Below are positions 18,070-26,080 of a stretch of DNA of 64,000 nt, piece after piece. This DNA is from Faunimonas pinastri (GTDB lineage: Bacteria > Pseudomonadota > Alphaproteobacteria > Rhizobiales > Afifellaceae), in NCBI RefSeq assembly GCF_900110915.1, contig NZ_FOFG01000001.1, positions 434,001 to 498,000 of the forward strand, read 5' to 3'. The position numbers and the translations under genes are program-made. Under the pieces are notes generated by a model. The model did not search any database, was not told the DNA's origin, and saw only the letters and a program-made list of their open reading frames with translations. Each line of letters begins with the position of its first letter. The first letter of the stretch is position 1.

Positions 18070-18948
18070 ATGAAGCGAATTCTCACCCTTGCCTGCGCCG
18101 TGCCGCTGCTGGCCTGTTTCACCGGCCTGGCGATGGCCAAGCCCCTGCAGGTCGTGGCGGCCGAAAGCGTCTATGGCGACATCGCCCGGCAGGTCGGCGG
18201 CTCGGACGTGGAGGTGACAAGCATCCTGAGCAATCCGGATCAGGATCCACATCTCTTCGAGACGAGCCCCTCCACCGCGCGTGCGCTGAGCGGCGCCGAC
18301 GTCGTGGTCTATAACGGCGCGGATTACGATCCCTGGATGGACAAGCTGGTGGCCGCGAACAAGGGCAGGAGCGGCCGGGCGATGCTGATCGTGGCCGACC
18401 TTTCCGGCCACAAGACCGGCGACAATCCGCATCTCTGGTACGAAGTCGATGCCGTGCGCAAGACGGCGGCGGCGCTGGCCGATGCCTTCGTCAGGCTCGA
18501 TCCCTCGCACGAGGCGGCGTTCCGCAAGCGGGCCGAGGAATTCGACGGCGCGGTGGAAGCGCTGGATTCGCGGATCGGCACGATGAAGGCCCGTTTCGCC
18601 GGAGTACCGGTGACCGCGACGGAGCCCGTCTTCGGCTACATGGCCGAAGAGCTTGGACTTGAGATGCGCAACGCCCGTTTCCAGATGTCGGTGATGAACG
18701 AGACCGAGCCGAGCGCCTCCGATCTCGCGGCCTTCCAGGACGATCTGAAGGGCAGGAAGGTCCGGGCGCTGATCTACAACGATCAGGTTTCCGACCAGAT
18801 GACCTCCTCGCTTCTCGATCTTGCCAAAACGTCGGGGATCCCCGTCGTGGGCGTCACGGAGACCGAGCCGTCGGGTCTCTCCTACCAGAACTGGATGGCG
18901 GGGCGGCTTGATGCGCTGGAGCAGGCCCTGAAAGCGAACCCGCAATGA
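18070..18948 (+). CDS. znuA: Metal (zinc/manganese) ABC transporter substrate-binding protein
   Basis: A periplasmic cluster A-I metal-binding protein of 292 residues with a signal peptide ending near GLAMAKP. Candidate ligands are His61 (DQDPHLFE), His121 (GDNPHLWY), Glu185 (ATEPVFGYM) and Glu264 or Glu266 (VTETEPSG). Typical ZnuA has a third histidine where Glu185 lies and a histidine-rich loop, which is missing here; manganese binders such as PsaA have Glu at that position. The Zur box and neighbouring zinc genes nevertheless favour zinc. The stop overlaps the znuC ATG by four bases. Confidence 0.88.
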   Translation: MKRILTLACAVPLLACFTGLAMAKPLQVVAAESVYGDIARQVGGSDVEVTSILSNPDQDPHLFETSPSTARALSGADVVVYNGADYDPWMDKLVAANKGRSGRAMLIVADLSGHKTGDNPHLWYEVDAVRKTAAALADAFVRLDPSHEAAFRKRAEEFDGAVEALDSRIGTMKARFAGVPVTATEPVFGYMAEELGLEMRNARFQMSVMNETEPSASDLAAFQDDLKGRKVRALIYNDQVSDQMTSSLLDLAKTSGIPVVGVTETEPSGLSYQNWMAGRLDALEQALKANPQ

Positions 18949-19835
18949 CCGAAGCCGTTGTGCTCGACAGGCTCGGCCTGCAACTCGGTGGCCGGGCGAT
19001 CCTGCGGGATGTGAGCCTTGCCATCGGGCGCGGCGAGTTCGTCGGCGTGCTCGGCTCCAACGGGGCGGGCAAGACGACGCTGATGCGGGCCCTGCTGGGG
19101 CTCGTTCGGCCTTCCGCCGGCTCGATCCGCATCCTGGGCCGGCCGGCGGAACGGGGCAACATCGCCATCGGCTACATGCCGCAGATCCGCGCCACGCTGG
19201 GCGCCGTGCGGGTCAGCGGCTGGGACTTCGTCGCCAGCGCCGCCCGGGGCGAGCGCTGGGGACTACCGCTGCTGGGCGCCGAGGCACGTCGGCAGGTCGA
19301 CGGCGTGCTGGACATGGTCGGCGCGCGCGATCTCGCCCGCCGGCCGCTCAACGAACTCTCCGGCGGCGAGCGCCAGCGCCTGCTCATGGCGCAGGCGCTG
19401 CTCGGCAGGCCGGAGATCCTGCTCCTGGACGAACCGCTGGCGAGCCTCGACATCAACCATCAGCATGCCGTGGTGTCGCTGGTGAAGGAACTGCAGCGCG
19501 ACCACGGCCTGACCGTGCTTTTCACCGCGCACGAGATCAACCCGCTGATCGGCGTCATCGACCGCGTGCTTTATCTCGGCGGCGGCGACGCGGCGCTGGG
19601 CGGCGTGGACGAGGTGATCACCGGGCCGACGCTGTCCCGCCTCTATGGCGCGCCGATCGACGTGGTGCGCGTGGACGGCCGGATCTTCGTGATGGCGGGT
19701 GCGCACAGCCTCGAGCGCGACTGCCATGGCCACGATCATGGGCATGGCCACGATCTTGGTGGCGGTCGCGGCCATGGTCCCTACGTGCGGGCCCAGGCGG
19801 CGGGGCCGCGCGGGGAGGGGCGCTCCCATGTTTGA
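18945..19835 (+). CDS. znuC: Metal ABC transporter ATP-binding protein with histidine-rich tail
   Basis: The ATPase of the metal uptake system. Walker A is GSNGAGKTT, the signature is LSGGERQRLLMAQALL, Walker B is ILLLDEPLASLD and the switch histidine is in LFTAHEINP. After the ATPase core the last 40 or so residues hold a histidine cluster (CHGHDHGHGHDLGGG) before an Arg/Gly-rich end. Such a tail could buffer or sense metal in the cytoplasm; that is inference. It starts within znuA (ATGA) and overlaps znuB by eight bases. Confidence 0.94.
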   Translation: MTEAVVLDRLGLQLGGRAILRDVSLAIGRGEFVGVLGSNGAGKTTLMRALLGLVRPSAGSIRILGRPAERGNIAIGYMPQIRATLGAVRVSGWDFVASAARGERWGLPLLGAEARRQVDGVLDMVGARDLARRPLNELSGGERQRLLMAQALLGRPEILLLDEPLASLDINHQHAVVSLVKELQRDHGLTVLFTAHEINPLIGVIDRVLYLGGGDAALGGVDEVITGPTLSRLYGAPIDVVRVDGRIFVMAGAHSLERDCHGHDHGHGHDLGGGRGHGPYVRAQAAGPRGEGRSHV

Positions 19836-20703
19836 ATACGACTTCATGCTGCGCGCCTTCGCGGCAAGCGCGATCGTCGCCGTGGTCGTCGGCGTCGTCG
19901 GCTATTTCCTCGTGCTGCGCGGCCAGACCTTTGCCGGCCATGCGCTGTCGCATGTGGGTTTTGCCGGCGCGACGGGCGCGGTGCTCGTTGGCGTCTCGCC
20001 GCTTGCCGGGCTGGTCGGCTTCACGCTGATCGCCGGGATCGGCATGGGCCTCATGGGCGAGCGGCTTTCCGGCCGGGACGTGGCGGTCGGCATGATCCTG
20101 GCGCTGTCGCTGGGCTTCGGCCTCCTGTTCCTGCATTTCTACACGGCCTATGCGACGCAGGCGACGTCGCTGCTCTTCGGCAATATCCTCGCGGTTTCCG
20201 CCTCCACGCTCTGGGCGCTTTCCGGTCTCGGCCTGCTCTGCCTCGCCGCGCTCGCGGTCCTCGCCCGGCCGTTGCTGTTCGCGACCCTGCAGCCGGAACT
20301 GGCGGAAGCGCGCGGCGTGTCGCTGCGGCTGGTCGGCACGCTCTTCCTGGCGGTGACCGCGCTGGCCGTCGCCGCGAGTTCCGAGATCGTCGGCATCCTG
20401 CTGGTCTTTACCCTGCTGGTCGGACCGGCCGCCGCCGCCAACCAGATGACGACGCGGCTGCCGCTTGCCGTTCTCCTCTCCGTCGTCTTCGCGCTGGCGG
20501 AAGCCTGGGGCGGCATCACGCTGGCCTTTTACACGGACTGGCCGACGAGCTTCTGGATCACCGCTCTCGCCGGTTTGATCTATCTCGCCGCCTCGCTGTT
20601 CCGCGTGGTCTGGCTGAGGCGGAACCCGGCGCAGGTGCCGGCCACCCCTTTCACGGCGACCGATGCGGCTCCGGCGCTCGATCCCGGCGACGCGTTGCCG
20701 TGA
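19828..20703 (+). CDS. znuB: Metal ABC transporter permease
   Basis: A 291-residue ABC-3 family permease with eight or nine predicted helices. Family-typical segments are VVGYFLVLRGQTFAGHALSH near the N-terminus, GERLSGRDVAVGMILALSLG, and the cytoplasmic EARGVSLRLVGTLFL coupling region. The ATG at 19828 follows GGGGAGGGG and overlaps the 3' end of znuC, so the genes are translationally coupled. It completes znuACB. Confidence 0.94.
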   Translation: MFEYDFMLRAFAASAIVAVVVGVVGYFLVLRGQTFAGHALSHVGFAGATGAVLVGVSPLAGLVGFTLIAGIGMGLMGERLSGRDVAVGMILALSLGFGLLFLHFYTAYATQATSLLFGNILAVSASTLWALSGLGLLCLAALAVLARPLLFATLQPELAEARGVSLRLVGTLFLAVTALAVAASSEIVGILLVFTLLVGPAAAANQMTTRLPLAVLLSVVFALAEAWGGITLAFYTDWPTSFWITALAGLIYLAASLFRVVWLRRNPAQVPATPFTATDAAPALDPGDALP

Positions 20704-20826
20704 CCTCGGACGGCATGAAGACGGTCCTTCGCCATCTTCATGCCCTCGTCGTCGACAATGCCCGATGAAGCGACGGCGCCCGAATCCTCGACGGCAGGAC
20801 GTGGCCAGGACAGGAGCAGCAACGGG

Positions 20827-21483
20827 ATGCGATATTGGCCTCACGCTCTCGCGGCGCTCGTCGGGCTTTCGGCGCTGGGGGGAACGGCCGAAGCCCATCC
20901 GCACGTCCTCACCGACGTGCAGGAGGTCGTCGTCTTCGACAAGCAGGGCCAGGTGACGGGGCTGAAAAGCATCTGGCGCTTCGACGACGCCTTCTCCGCC
21001 TATGCGGTTCAGGGCTATGACGACAAGGGGAAGTACACCAGGGCTTCGTTGCAGCCGCTGGCGCAGATCAACGTCGATTCCCTCGCCGACTTCAAATATT
21101 TCACCTCGCTGAAGATCGGTGACCAGCAGATCCCGATGGCGAAGAAGGCCACGGATTACTGGCTCGCCTATGAGAACGGCGTGCTGACGCTGCATTTCAC
21201 GCTGGCGACCTCACGGCCGGTGCCGGCCAGGGGCAGGACCTTCGAGTTCGATATCTACGATCCCGATTATTTCGTCGCCTACAGCTTCATGACCGACCGG
21301 CCGCCGGTGCTTCTGGCCGATGCGCCGGGGGAATGCTCCATCAAGGTGAACCAGCCGGACGCGCTGGACGCGCAAACGGCGATCCTGCTGGCGCAGATCC
21401 CGGCTTCGCAGCGAAGCGTGCCGGATTCGCTGAAGATGATCACGTCCAAGCTCAATAACGGCTTCCGGGTGACCTGCCCATGA
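20827..21483 (+). CDS. DUF1007 periplasmic protein, ZevA-like zinc-binding component
   Basis: A 218-residue exported protein with a signal peptide (cleavage near TAEAHPHV), so the mature protein would begin with the metal-binding-like HPH. DUF1007 features include WRFDDAFSAYAVQGYD, KATDYWLAYENG and DIYDPDYFVAYSF. In Haemophilus the homologous pair DUF1007 plus NicO (ZevAB) supports zinc acquisition. The ATG at 20827 is preceded by AGGAG. Its stop overlaps the next gene (ATGA), and both lie between znuB and zur, which supports a zinc role over nickel or cobalt. Confidence 0.85.
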   Translation: MRYWPHALAALVGLSALGGTAEAHPHVLTDVQEVVVFDKQGQVTGLKSIWRFDDAFSAYAVQGYDDKGKYTRASLQPLAQINVDSLADFKYFTSLKIGDQQIPMAKKATDYWLAYENGVLTLHFTLATSRPVPARGRTFEFDIYDPDYFVAYSFMTDRPPVLLADAPGECSIKVNQPDALDAQTAILLAQIPASQRSVPDSLKMITSKLNNGFRVTCP

Positions 21484-22622
21484 GCCGCGCGTTGAATGGA
21501 GGGGCAGGCCGGTCGGACCAAAAGAAGCGCGGGGAGAGTGCCGCCGGACGCATGCTCCGCCGCTATCCCGCGCTCTCCCTGTTTCTCGCGCTGATCGCCG
21601 GGATCGCTCTGCTTTCCCTCTCGCTGAGCGGCAGCGCCCATGCGGCACAGGCCGTTTCGCCGTTCGGCGTCGGCCTGCCCGACGGCGGCGGCGGGGGAGG
21701 CTGGTTCCCGGGCATCTTCGCCTATATCGCCTCGCGGCAGGCGATCTTCTATCGCCAGCTCACTGCCAGCATCCGCTCGCTGAAGGAAAGCGGGCACGCC
21801 TTCTGGTTCCTGGCGGGGTTGTCATTCCTCTACGGGGTCTTCCATGCCGCCGGGCCCGGCCATGGCAAGGCCGTGATTTCTTCCTACCTGCTGGCGAACC
21901 GGCAGACGGTGCGAAACGGCATCGTCCTCTCCTTTATCGCCTCCTTCGTGCAGGCGCTGGCGGCAGTCGTGCTGGTTGTCGTCGCGGCCCTGATGCTGCG
22001 GATGACGAGTTACGGCATGACGCGGGCGGCCTACCATTTCGAGGTGGGTTCGTATGTGCTGGTCGTCCTGCTCGGGTTCTGGCTGGTCTGGAGCCGGGTG
22101 CTGCGGCCGATGTTCTCCGGTGCCGGTCATTCGCACGGGGAACTGGCCTCCGCGTCGGTCGGAAGCGAGCATCACCACGATAATCACGCGAATGGTCATC
22201 CCCACGAACACCGTCATCAAGGGTATTCTCACGGGGCGGATTGCGGCTGCGGACACTCTCATATCCCCGCGCCGGAACTGGTCGCCGGCTCGCTGGACCT
22301 GAAGCGCGCCTGGACGGCCATCGCGTCGGTCGGGATGCGCCCCTGCACGGGGGCGGTGATCGTGCTGGTCTTCTCCCTGTCGCAGGGATTGTTCGCGGCC
22401 GGCATCGCTTCCGCGTTGATCATGGGGATCGGCACCGGCCTGACGGTGGCGACGCTGGCGACGCTGACCGTTGGCGCGCGCGGGCTGGCGCTGCGGCTTG
22501 CGGGACGGGAATCGACGCTCGGCCACCGCATTCATCGCGCGGTCGAGATCGGCGGCGCCGTCGTGGTGCTGCTCTTCGGGCTGACGCTGCTCACCGCCAC
22601 GCTCGGCTGGGGCGGTGCATGA
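21480..22622 (+). CDS. NicO-family metal transporter, ZevB/RcnA-like
   Basis: A 380-residue inner-membrane transporter. The hallmark helix is YGVFHAAGPGHGKAVISSYL (about 118-137). After three further helices a long cytoplasmic or periplasmic loop (about 216-262) is very histidine-rich, with HHH, HPHEHRH and CGCGHSH clusters. The second half has GMRPCTGAVIVLVFSLSQG, a conserved pore motif. NicO proteins move nickel, cobalt or zinc; location beside the DUF1007 gene, znuACB and zur favours zinc. The start overlaps the stop of the DUF1007 gene. Confidence 0.87.
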   Translation: MSRALNGGAGRSDQKKRGESAAGRMLRRYPALSLFLALIAGIALLSLSLSGSAHAAQAVSPFGVGLPDGGGGGGWFPGIFAYIASRQAIFYRQLTASIRSLKESGHAFWFLAGLSFLYGVFHAAGPGHGKAVISSYLLANRQTVRNGIVLSFIASFVQALAAVVLVVVAALMLRMTSYGMTRAAYHFEVGSYVLVVLLGFWLVWSRVLRPMFSGAGHSHGELASASVGSEHHHDNHANGHPHEHRHQGYSHGADCGCGHSHIPAPELVAGSLDLKRAWTAIASVGMRPCTGAVIVLVFSLSQGLFAAGIASALIMGIGTGLTVATLATLTVGARGLALRLAGRESTLGHRIHRAVEIGGAVVVLLFGLTLLTATLGWGGA

Positions 22623-22677
22623 AGGCGGGCTTTCGCGCCGGCTTTCGCCCGGGCCGAAGCTGCCCTATATCTCCTTC

Positions 22678-23079
22678 ATGGATGCGGACGTGAAACTGAC
22701 CCGAAACCAGGACGTGATCCTGGGCGTGCTTCGCCATGCGCGGAAGCCGCTCAGCGCCTATCAGATCCTGGAACAGACGGTCGCCTCCGGCATCAAGGCC
22801 CCGCCCCAGATCTACCGGGCGCTGGAAAAACTGATCGAGCACCGCCTCGTCCACCGGATCGAAAGCCTCAACGCCTATCTCGTCTGCGACCATGCCGGGC
22901 ACATGCACGATGTCGCCTTCGCCATCTGCGACAGCTGCGGCGGCGTGGAGGAAATCCCGCTGCAGACAATGGAGCCCGCGCTCAAGGGGTCCATGGCCGA
23001 GCACGGCTTTTCCGTCCGGGAGGCGCATGTTGAACTCCGGGGCGACTGCGGCACCTGTCACGCCACGCATCGGCATTAG
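22678..23079 (+). CDS. zur: Fur-family zinc uptake regulator Zur
   Basis: A 133-residue Fur-family repressor that uses zinc as co-repressor. The winged helix is marked by KPLSAYQILEQTVASGIKAPPQIYRALEKL-type sequence, where APPQIYRAL and VHRIESLNAYLVC are typical of Zur and not Fur. A structural zinc site is formed by CDSC (Cys85, Cys88) and CGTC (Cys124, Cys127), and there is a C-terminal HATHRH. The ATG at 22678 gives the usual Zur length but lacks an obvious ribosome site; an in-frame GTG at 22615, overlapping the upstream gene, would add 21 residues. It probably controls the box at 17968-17980. Confidence 0.9.
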   Translation: MDADVKLTRNQDVILGVLRHARKPLSAYQILEQTVASGIKAPPQIYRALEKLIEHRLVHRIESLNAYLVCDHAGHMHDVAFAICDSCGGVEEIPLQTMEPALKGSMAEHGFSVREAHVELRGDCGTCHATHRH

Positions 23080-23208
23080 GGCAGGGCTGGGTGGCCGGGG
23101 TGCGGCCGGGCGCGCGGCACGTCGCTCCCATGCGACATGCTTGCCGATGGACGAAGCGCTGTTCCCGGATCATAGACCGGGCCGCCAACATGTGAGGCGG
23201 AGCCGATC

Positions 23209-24024
23209 TTGCTGCTTTCCTTTTCCCGCTCGACCACGCTGGTCGCGGCCGCGTTCCTGAGTTTCCTTTCCGGCGGGGCCGCCCTTGCCGGGCAGCGCCT
23301 CGTGCAGCCGACGCTGGAGATCAGCGACGTGCCGCCCGGCAAGCGCGAAGTGGCGATCACGCTCGATGCCTGCAGCGGCGAGTTCGACAGCCGTATCGCT
23401 TCCGCGCTGATAGACGGCCACGTGCCCGCGACGATCTTCGTCACCGGCCGCTGGCTCCGCCGCAACGGCGAGGCGCTGGCGCTGCTTCTCGCCCACCGCG
23501 ACCTTTTCCAGATCGAGGACCACGGACAGGAGCACCTGCCGGCGGTGACCGGCAACGAGCCCATCTATGGGGTCGCGCCCGCCGGCGATCTTCCCGCGAT
23601 CCGGCGGGAGGTGCAGGACGGGGCGCAATCCGTGCTGACGGCCACCGGCGCCGCGCCCCATTGGTATCGCGATGCCACCGCGCTCTACAGCCCCGAGGCT
23701 CTGCCCGCGATCAAGGCGATGGGCTTTTCCGTCGCGGGCTTCTCGCTGAACGCCGATCAGGGCGCATCGCTCCCGGCCCGCACCGTGGAAGGCCGGATCG
23801 CGGCGGCAAAGAGCGGCGACGTGATCATCGCCCATGTGAACCAGCCGCACCGGGCGAGCGGCCAGGGCGTGGCCGACGGTATCCGGGCCTTGCAGAAGCA
23901 GGGCGTGACCTTCGTGCGCCTCGATCAGGTCCAGACCCGGTCGAAGGAGCGCATCACGGTGCTGCATCCGCCCCGGGTGGCGAGCCGCCACCTTTCGGGT
24001 CAGCCGAAGCATCGCACGCTCTGA
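23209..24024 (+). CDS. Exported polysaccharide deacetylase-like protein
   Basis: A 271-residue exported NodB-homology protein. A Sec signal peptide ends near GGAALAG. The usual TFDDG motif is TLDACSG, which keeps the catalytic-base aspartate but replaces the metal-binding aspartate with alanine. HGQEH (HxxxH) supplies the two metal histidines, and PATIFVTGRWLRRN matches the family. The substituted motif is recurrent in one subgroup of alphaproteobacterial homologues, so it is probably not simple decay; activity is uncertain. The TTG start at 23209 follows GAGGCGGAG. No operon partner; hpnK starts 145 bases later. Confidence 0.82.
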   Translation: MLLSFSRSTTLVAAAFLSFLSGGAALAGQRLVQPTLEISDVPPGKREVAITLDACSGEFDSRIASALIDGHVPATIFVTGRWLRRNGEALALLLAHRDLFQIEDHGQEHLPAVTGNEPIYGVAPAGDLPAIRREVQDGAQSVLTATGAAPHWYRDATALYSPEALPAIKAMGFSVAGFSLNADQGASLPARTVEGRIAAAKSGDVIIAHVNQPHRASGQGVADGIRALQKQGVTFVRLDQVQTRSKERITVLHPPRVASRHLSGQPKHRTL

Positions 24025-24169
24025 TCGGTCACAAATCTGTTGAAGCGGGCGTACCGGGCCGGGTGGGGTAGGCGCGACGGCGCTGCTCGGCTATGTCCAG
24101 CCGACCGGTACGGCCGGGCCGATCGGCAAGCGGGCCGGACGGCGGGTCAAGCAATCGGGGAGTGCGGTT

Positions 24170-25048
24170 CTGAAAGTCCTGATCGTCACGGCCGATGATT
24201 TCGGAGTTTCCGAGCCCGTCAACGAGGCTGTGGAGATCGCTCATCGCCGCGGCATCCTCACCGCCGCCAGCCTGATGGTGGGCGCCCCGGCCTTTGCCGA
24301 CGCGGTGGAGCGCGCCCGCGCCATGCCCGGGCTCGGCGTCGGCCTTCACCTGACCCTGGTGGATGGTGCGCCGGTGCTGCCGCCTCGCGACATCCCCGAC
24401 CTCGTCGGCTCCGACGGACGCTTCTCCACCGATCCCGTGAAGATGGGCGTCGGGCTCTTCTTCCGCGCCGCCATGAAGAGACAGGCGGAAGCGGAGATCC
24501 GCGCGCAGTTCGAGCGCTTCCGCCAGACCGGTCTGTCGCTCGACCACGTCAACGCCCACCAGCATTTCCACATGCATCCGACCGTGCGGGATCTCGTGCT
24601 CAGGATCGGCCGGGACTACGGCATGCGGGCGCTCCGCATTCCCGCCGAACCGTTTCGCGTATCGTGGCGGGCAGCCGGCGACCGCCCGTTCGGTCGTGCG
24701 CTGAACCGTGTTTTTCATGCCAATCGAAACCGGGCGATGCGGGGCAGGGCGGCGGGCGCCGGCATGCGCCTCAATGACCGCGTCTTCGGCTTCAACGACA
24801 CCGGAGCCATGGTGGAAGCGCGCTGGCTGGCGCTGCTGCCCCGCCTGCCCGACGGAGTGACCGAGATCTATTGCCATCCCGCGACCCGGCGCTGGACAGG
24901 CGCCGATAACCTGCCGGGGCATTATCGCCCGGTCGAGGAATTCCAGGCGCTGGTGAGCGCGGAGGTGCGACGTGCCGTTGAGCTTTGCGGCGCCAGGCTT
25001 GCCCCCTTCGCGGCCCTTCCCTTCGGTCAGGCCGGAGTTGCCCGATGA
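24170..25048 (+). CDS. hpnK: Hopanoid deacetylase HpnK (YdjC/ChbG family), apparent CTG start
   Basis: Removes the N-acetyl group from acetylglucosaminyl-bacteriohopanetetrol made by HpnI, giving BHT glucosamine. The family N-terminus KVLIVTADDFGVSEPVN carries the metal-binding Asp pair; further metal ligands are in GLHLTLV and NAHQHFHMHP. The 292-residue protein needs a start just before KVLIV. The only candidate is CTG at 24170, seven bases after GGGGAG; upstream the frame is open to a stop at 24041 without ATG, GTG or TTG. Starting at the internal ATG at 24230 would delete the first metal site. The stop overlaps hpnL (ATGA). Confidence 0.9.
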   Translation: MKVLIVTADDFGVSEPVNEAVEIAHRRGILTAASLMVGAPAFADAVERARAMPGLGVGLHLTLVDGAPVLPPRDIPDLVGSDGRFSTDPVKMGVGLFFRAAMKRQAEAEIRAQFERFRQTGLSLDHVNAHQHFHMHPTVRDLVLRIGRDYGMRALRIPAEPFRVSWRAAGDRPFGRALNRVFHANRNRAMRGRAAGAGMRLNDRVFGFNDTGAMVEARWLALLPRLPDGVTEIYCHPATRRWTGADNLPGHYRPVEEFQALVSAEVRRAVELCGARLAPFAALPFGQAGVAR

Positions 25049-26034
25049 AGCTCACGCTGGCGCTTCTGGCCGTGGCGGGCGCGGCGGCCATTGCCTTGCT
25101 GGTCGTTTATTTCGGGGCCGGCGCGGTGAAGCACGCCATCGCCACGGCCGGTTGGGCCAGCGTCTTCGCCGTCTGCGTCGCCCATATCCCGTCCTTCCTG
25201 CTTTGCGGGGCCGCCTGGCGCGTGCTGCTGGTCGGCCAGGCTTCACGGGGCTGGATCTGGATGAGCGGGCTCCGCTGGGCTCGCGAAAGCGCCGGCACGC
25301 TGTTGCCCGTCGTGCCCTTCAGCGCCGAACTCGTCGGCGGCCGCATGATGGTGCTGTCCGGCATCGGTGGCGGCACGGCGACGGCCTCGATGGTGGTCGA
25401 TCTCACGATGGAAGCGCTGAGCCAGGCCGTCTTCACGATGGCCGGTGTGATCGCGATGCTGGCGCGCGGCCTCGATCCGCGCATCGCGCTGTGGACGGTC
25501 GGCGCGATGGTGATCATCGTCCCGGCGCTGGTCGGCTTCCTCATGGCGCAACGGGCCGGCATGTTCGGCTCGCTGGAGGGCATGGCGCGGAAGATGGCCG
25601 AGCGCTGGAACCGCCCGGAGCTTGCGGGTGAGGGACTGGAAGAGGCGATGAACGCCATCCACGCCCATCGCGGGCGCGTGGCGGCTGGCTTCGTCTTCCA
25701 CCTCGTGGCGTGGTTCGAGGGCATGCTGGAGACGGGTCTCGTGCTCTGGCTGATGGGGCATCCGCTGTCGCTGGCCGATCTCCTGGTGCTGGAAAGCCTG
25801 ACCACGGCGATCCGCAGCGTCGCCTTCTTCATTCCCGGCGCGCTCGGGGTGCAGGAGGGGGCTTTCCTGGCGATCGGCGCGCTGGTCGGGCTTCCCGCCG
25901 AGGCCGCGCTGGCGCTGGCGCTGATCAAGCGGGCGCGCGAAATCATTCTCGGCGTGCCCGGGCTCCTGCTCTGGCAGTGGCAGGAAGGCCGGAGTTCCGC
26001 CCGCCTCTGGGCCTTCGGACGTCGATCCCCGTGA
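25045..26034 (+). CDS. hpnL: Hopanoid-associated membrane protein HpnL
   Basis: A 329-residue integral membrane protein of the LPG synthase/UPF0104 type, found only with hopanoid genes and named HpnL; its molecular function is not established, with transport or flipping proposed. Eight or so helices are visible. Family segments include GLRWARESAGTLLPVVPFSAEL, near the N-terminal third, and FFIPGALGVQEGAFLAIG near the C-terminus. It overlaps hpnK by four bases, so the pair is co-translated. Confidence 0.9.
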   Translation: MKLTLALLAVAGAAAIALLVVYFGAGAVKHAIATAGWASVFAVCVAHIPSFLLCGAAWRVLLVGQASRGWIWMSGLRWARESAGTLLPVVPFSAELVGGRMMVLSGIGGGTATASMVVDLTMEALSQAVFTMAGVIAMLARGLDPRIALWTVGAMVIIVPALVGFLMAQRAGMFGSLEGMARKMAERWNRPELAGEGLEEAMNAIHAHRGRVAAGFVFHLVAWFEGMLETGLVLWLMGHPLSLADLLVLESLTTAIRSVAFFIPGALGVQEGAFLAIGALVGLPAEAALALALIKRAREIILGVPGLLLWQWQEGRSSARLWAFGRRSP

Positions 26035-26080
26035 ATATCCCGTCCTGAAGCAGGAAACAGCAGTTCCGGCCGTTGCGGCG

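Noticed and set aside
23230-24024. Deacetylase-like gene considered as part of the hopanoid operon
   Set aside because: It has a signal peptide, a 145-base gap to hpnK and no known hopanoid link; treated as an unrelated neighbour.
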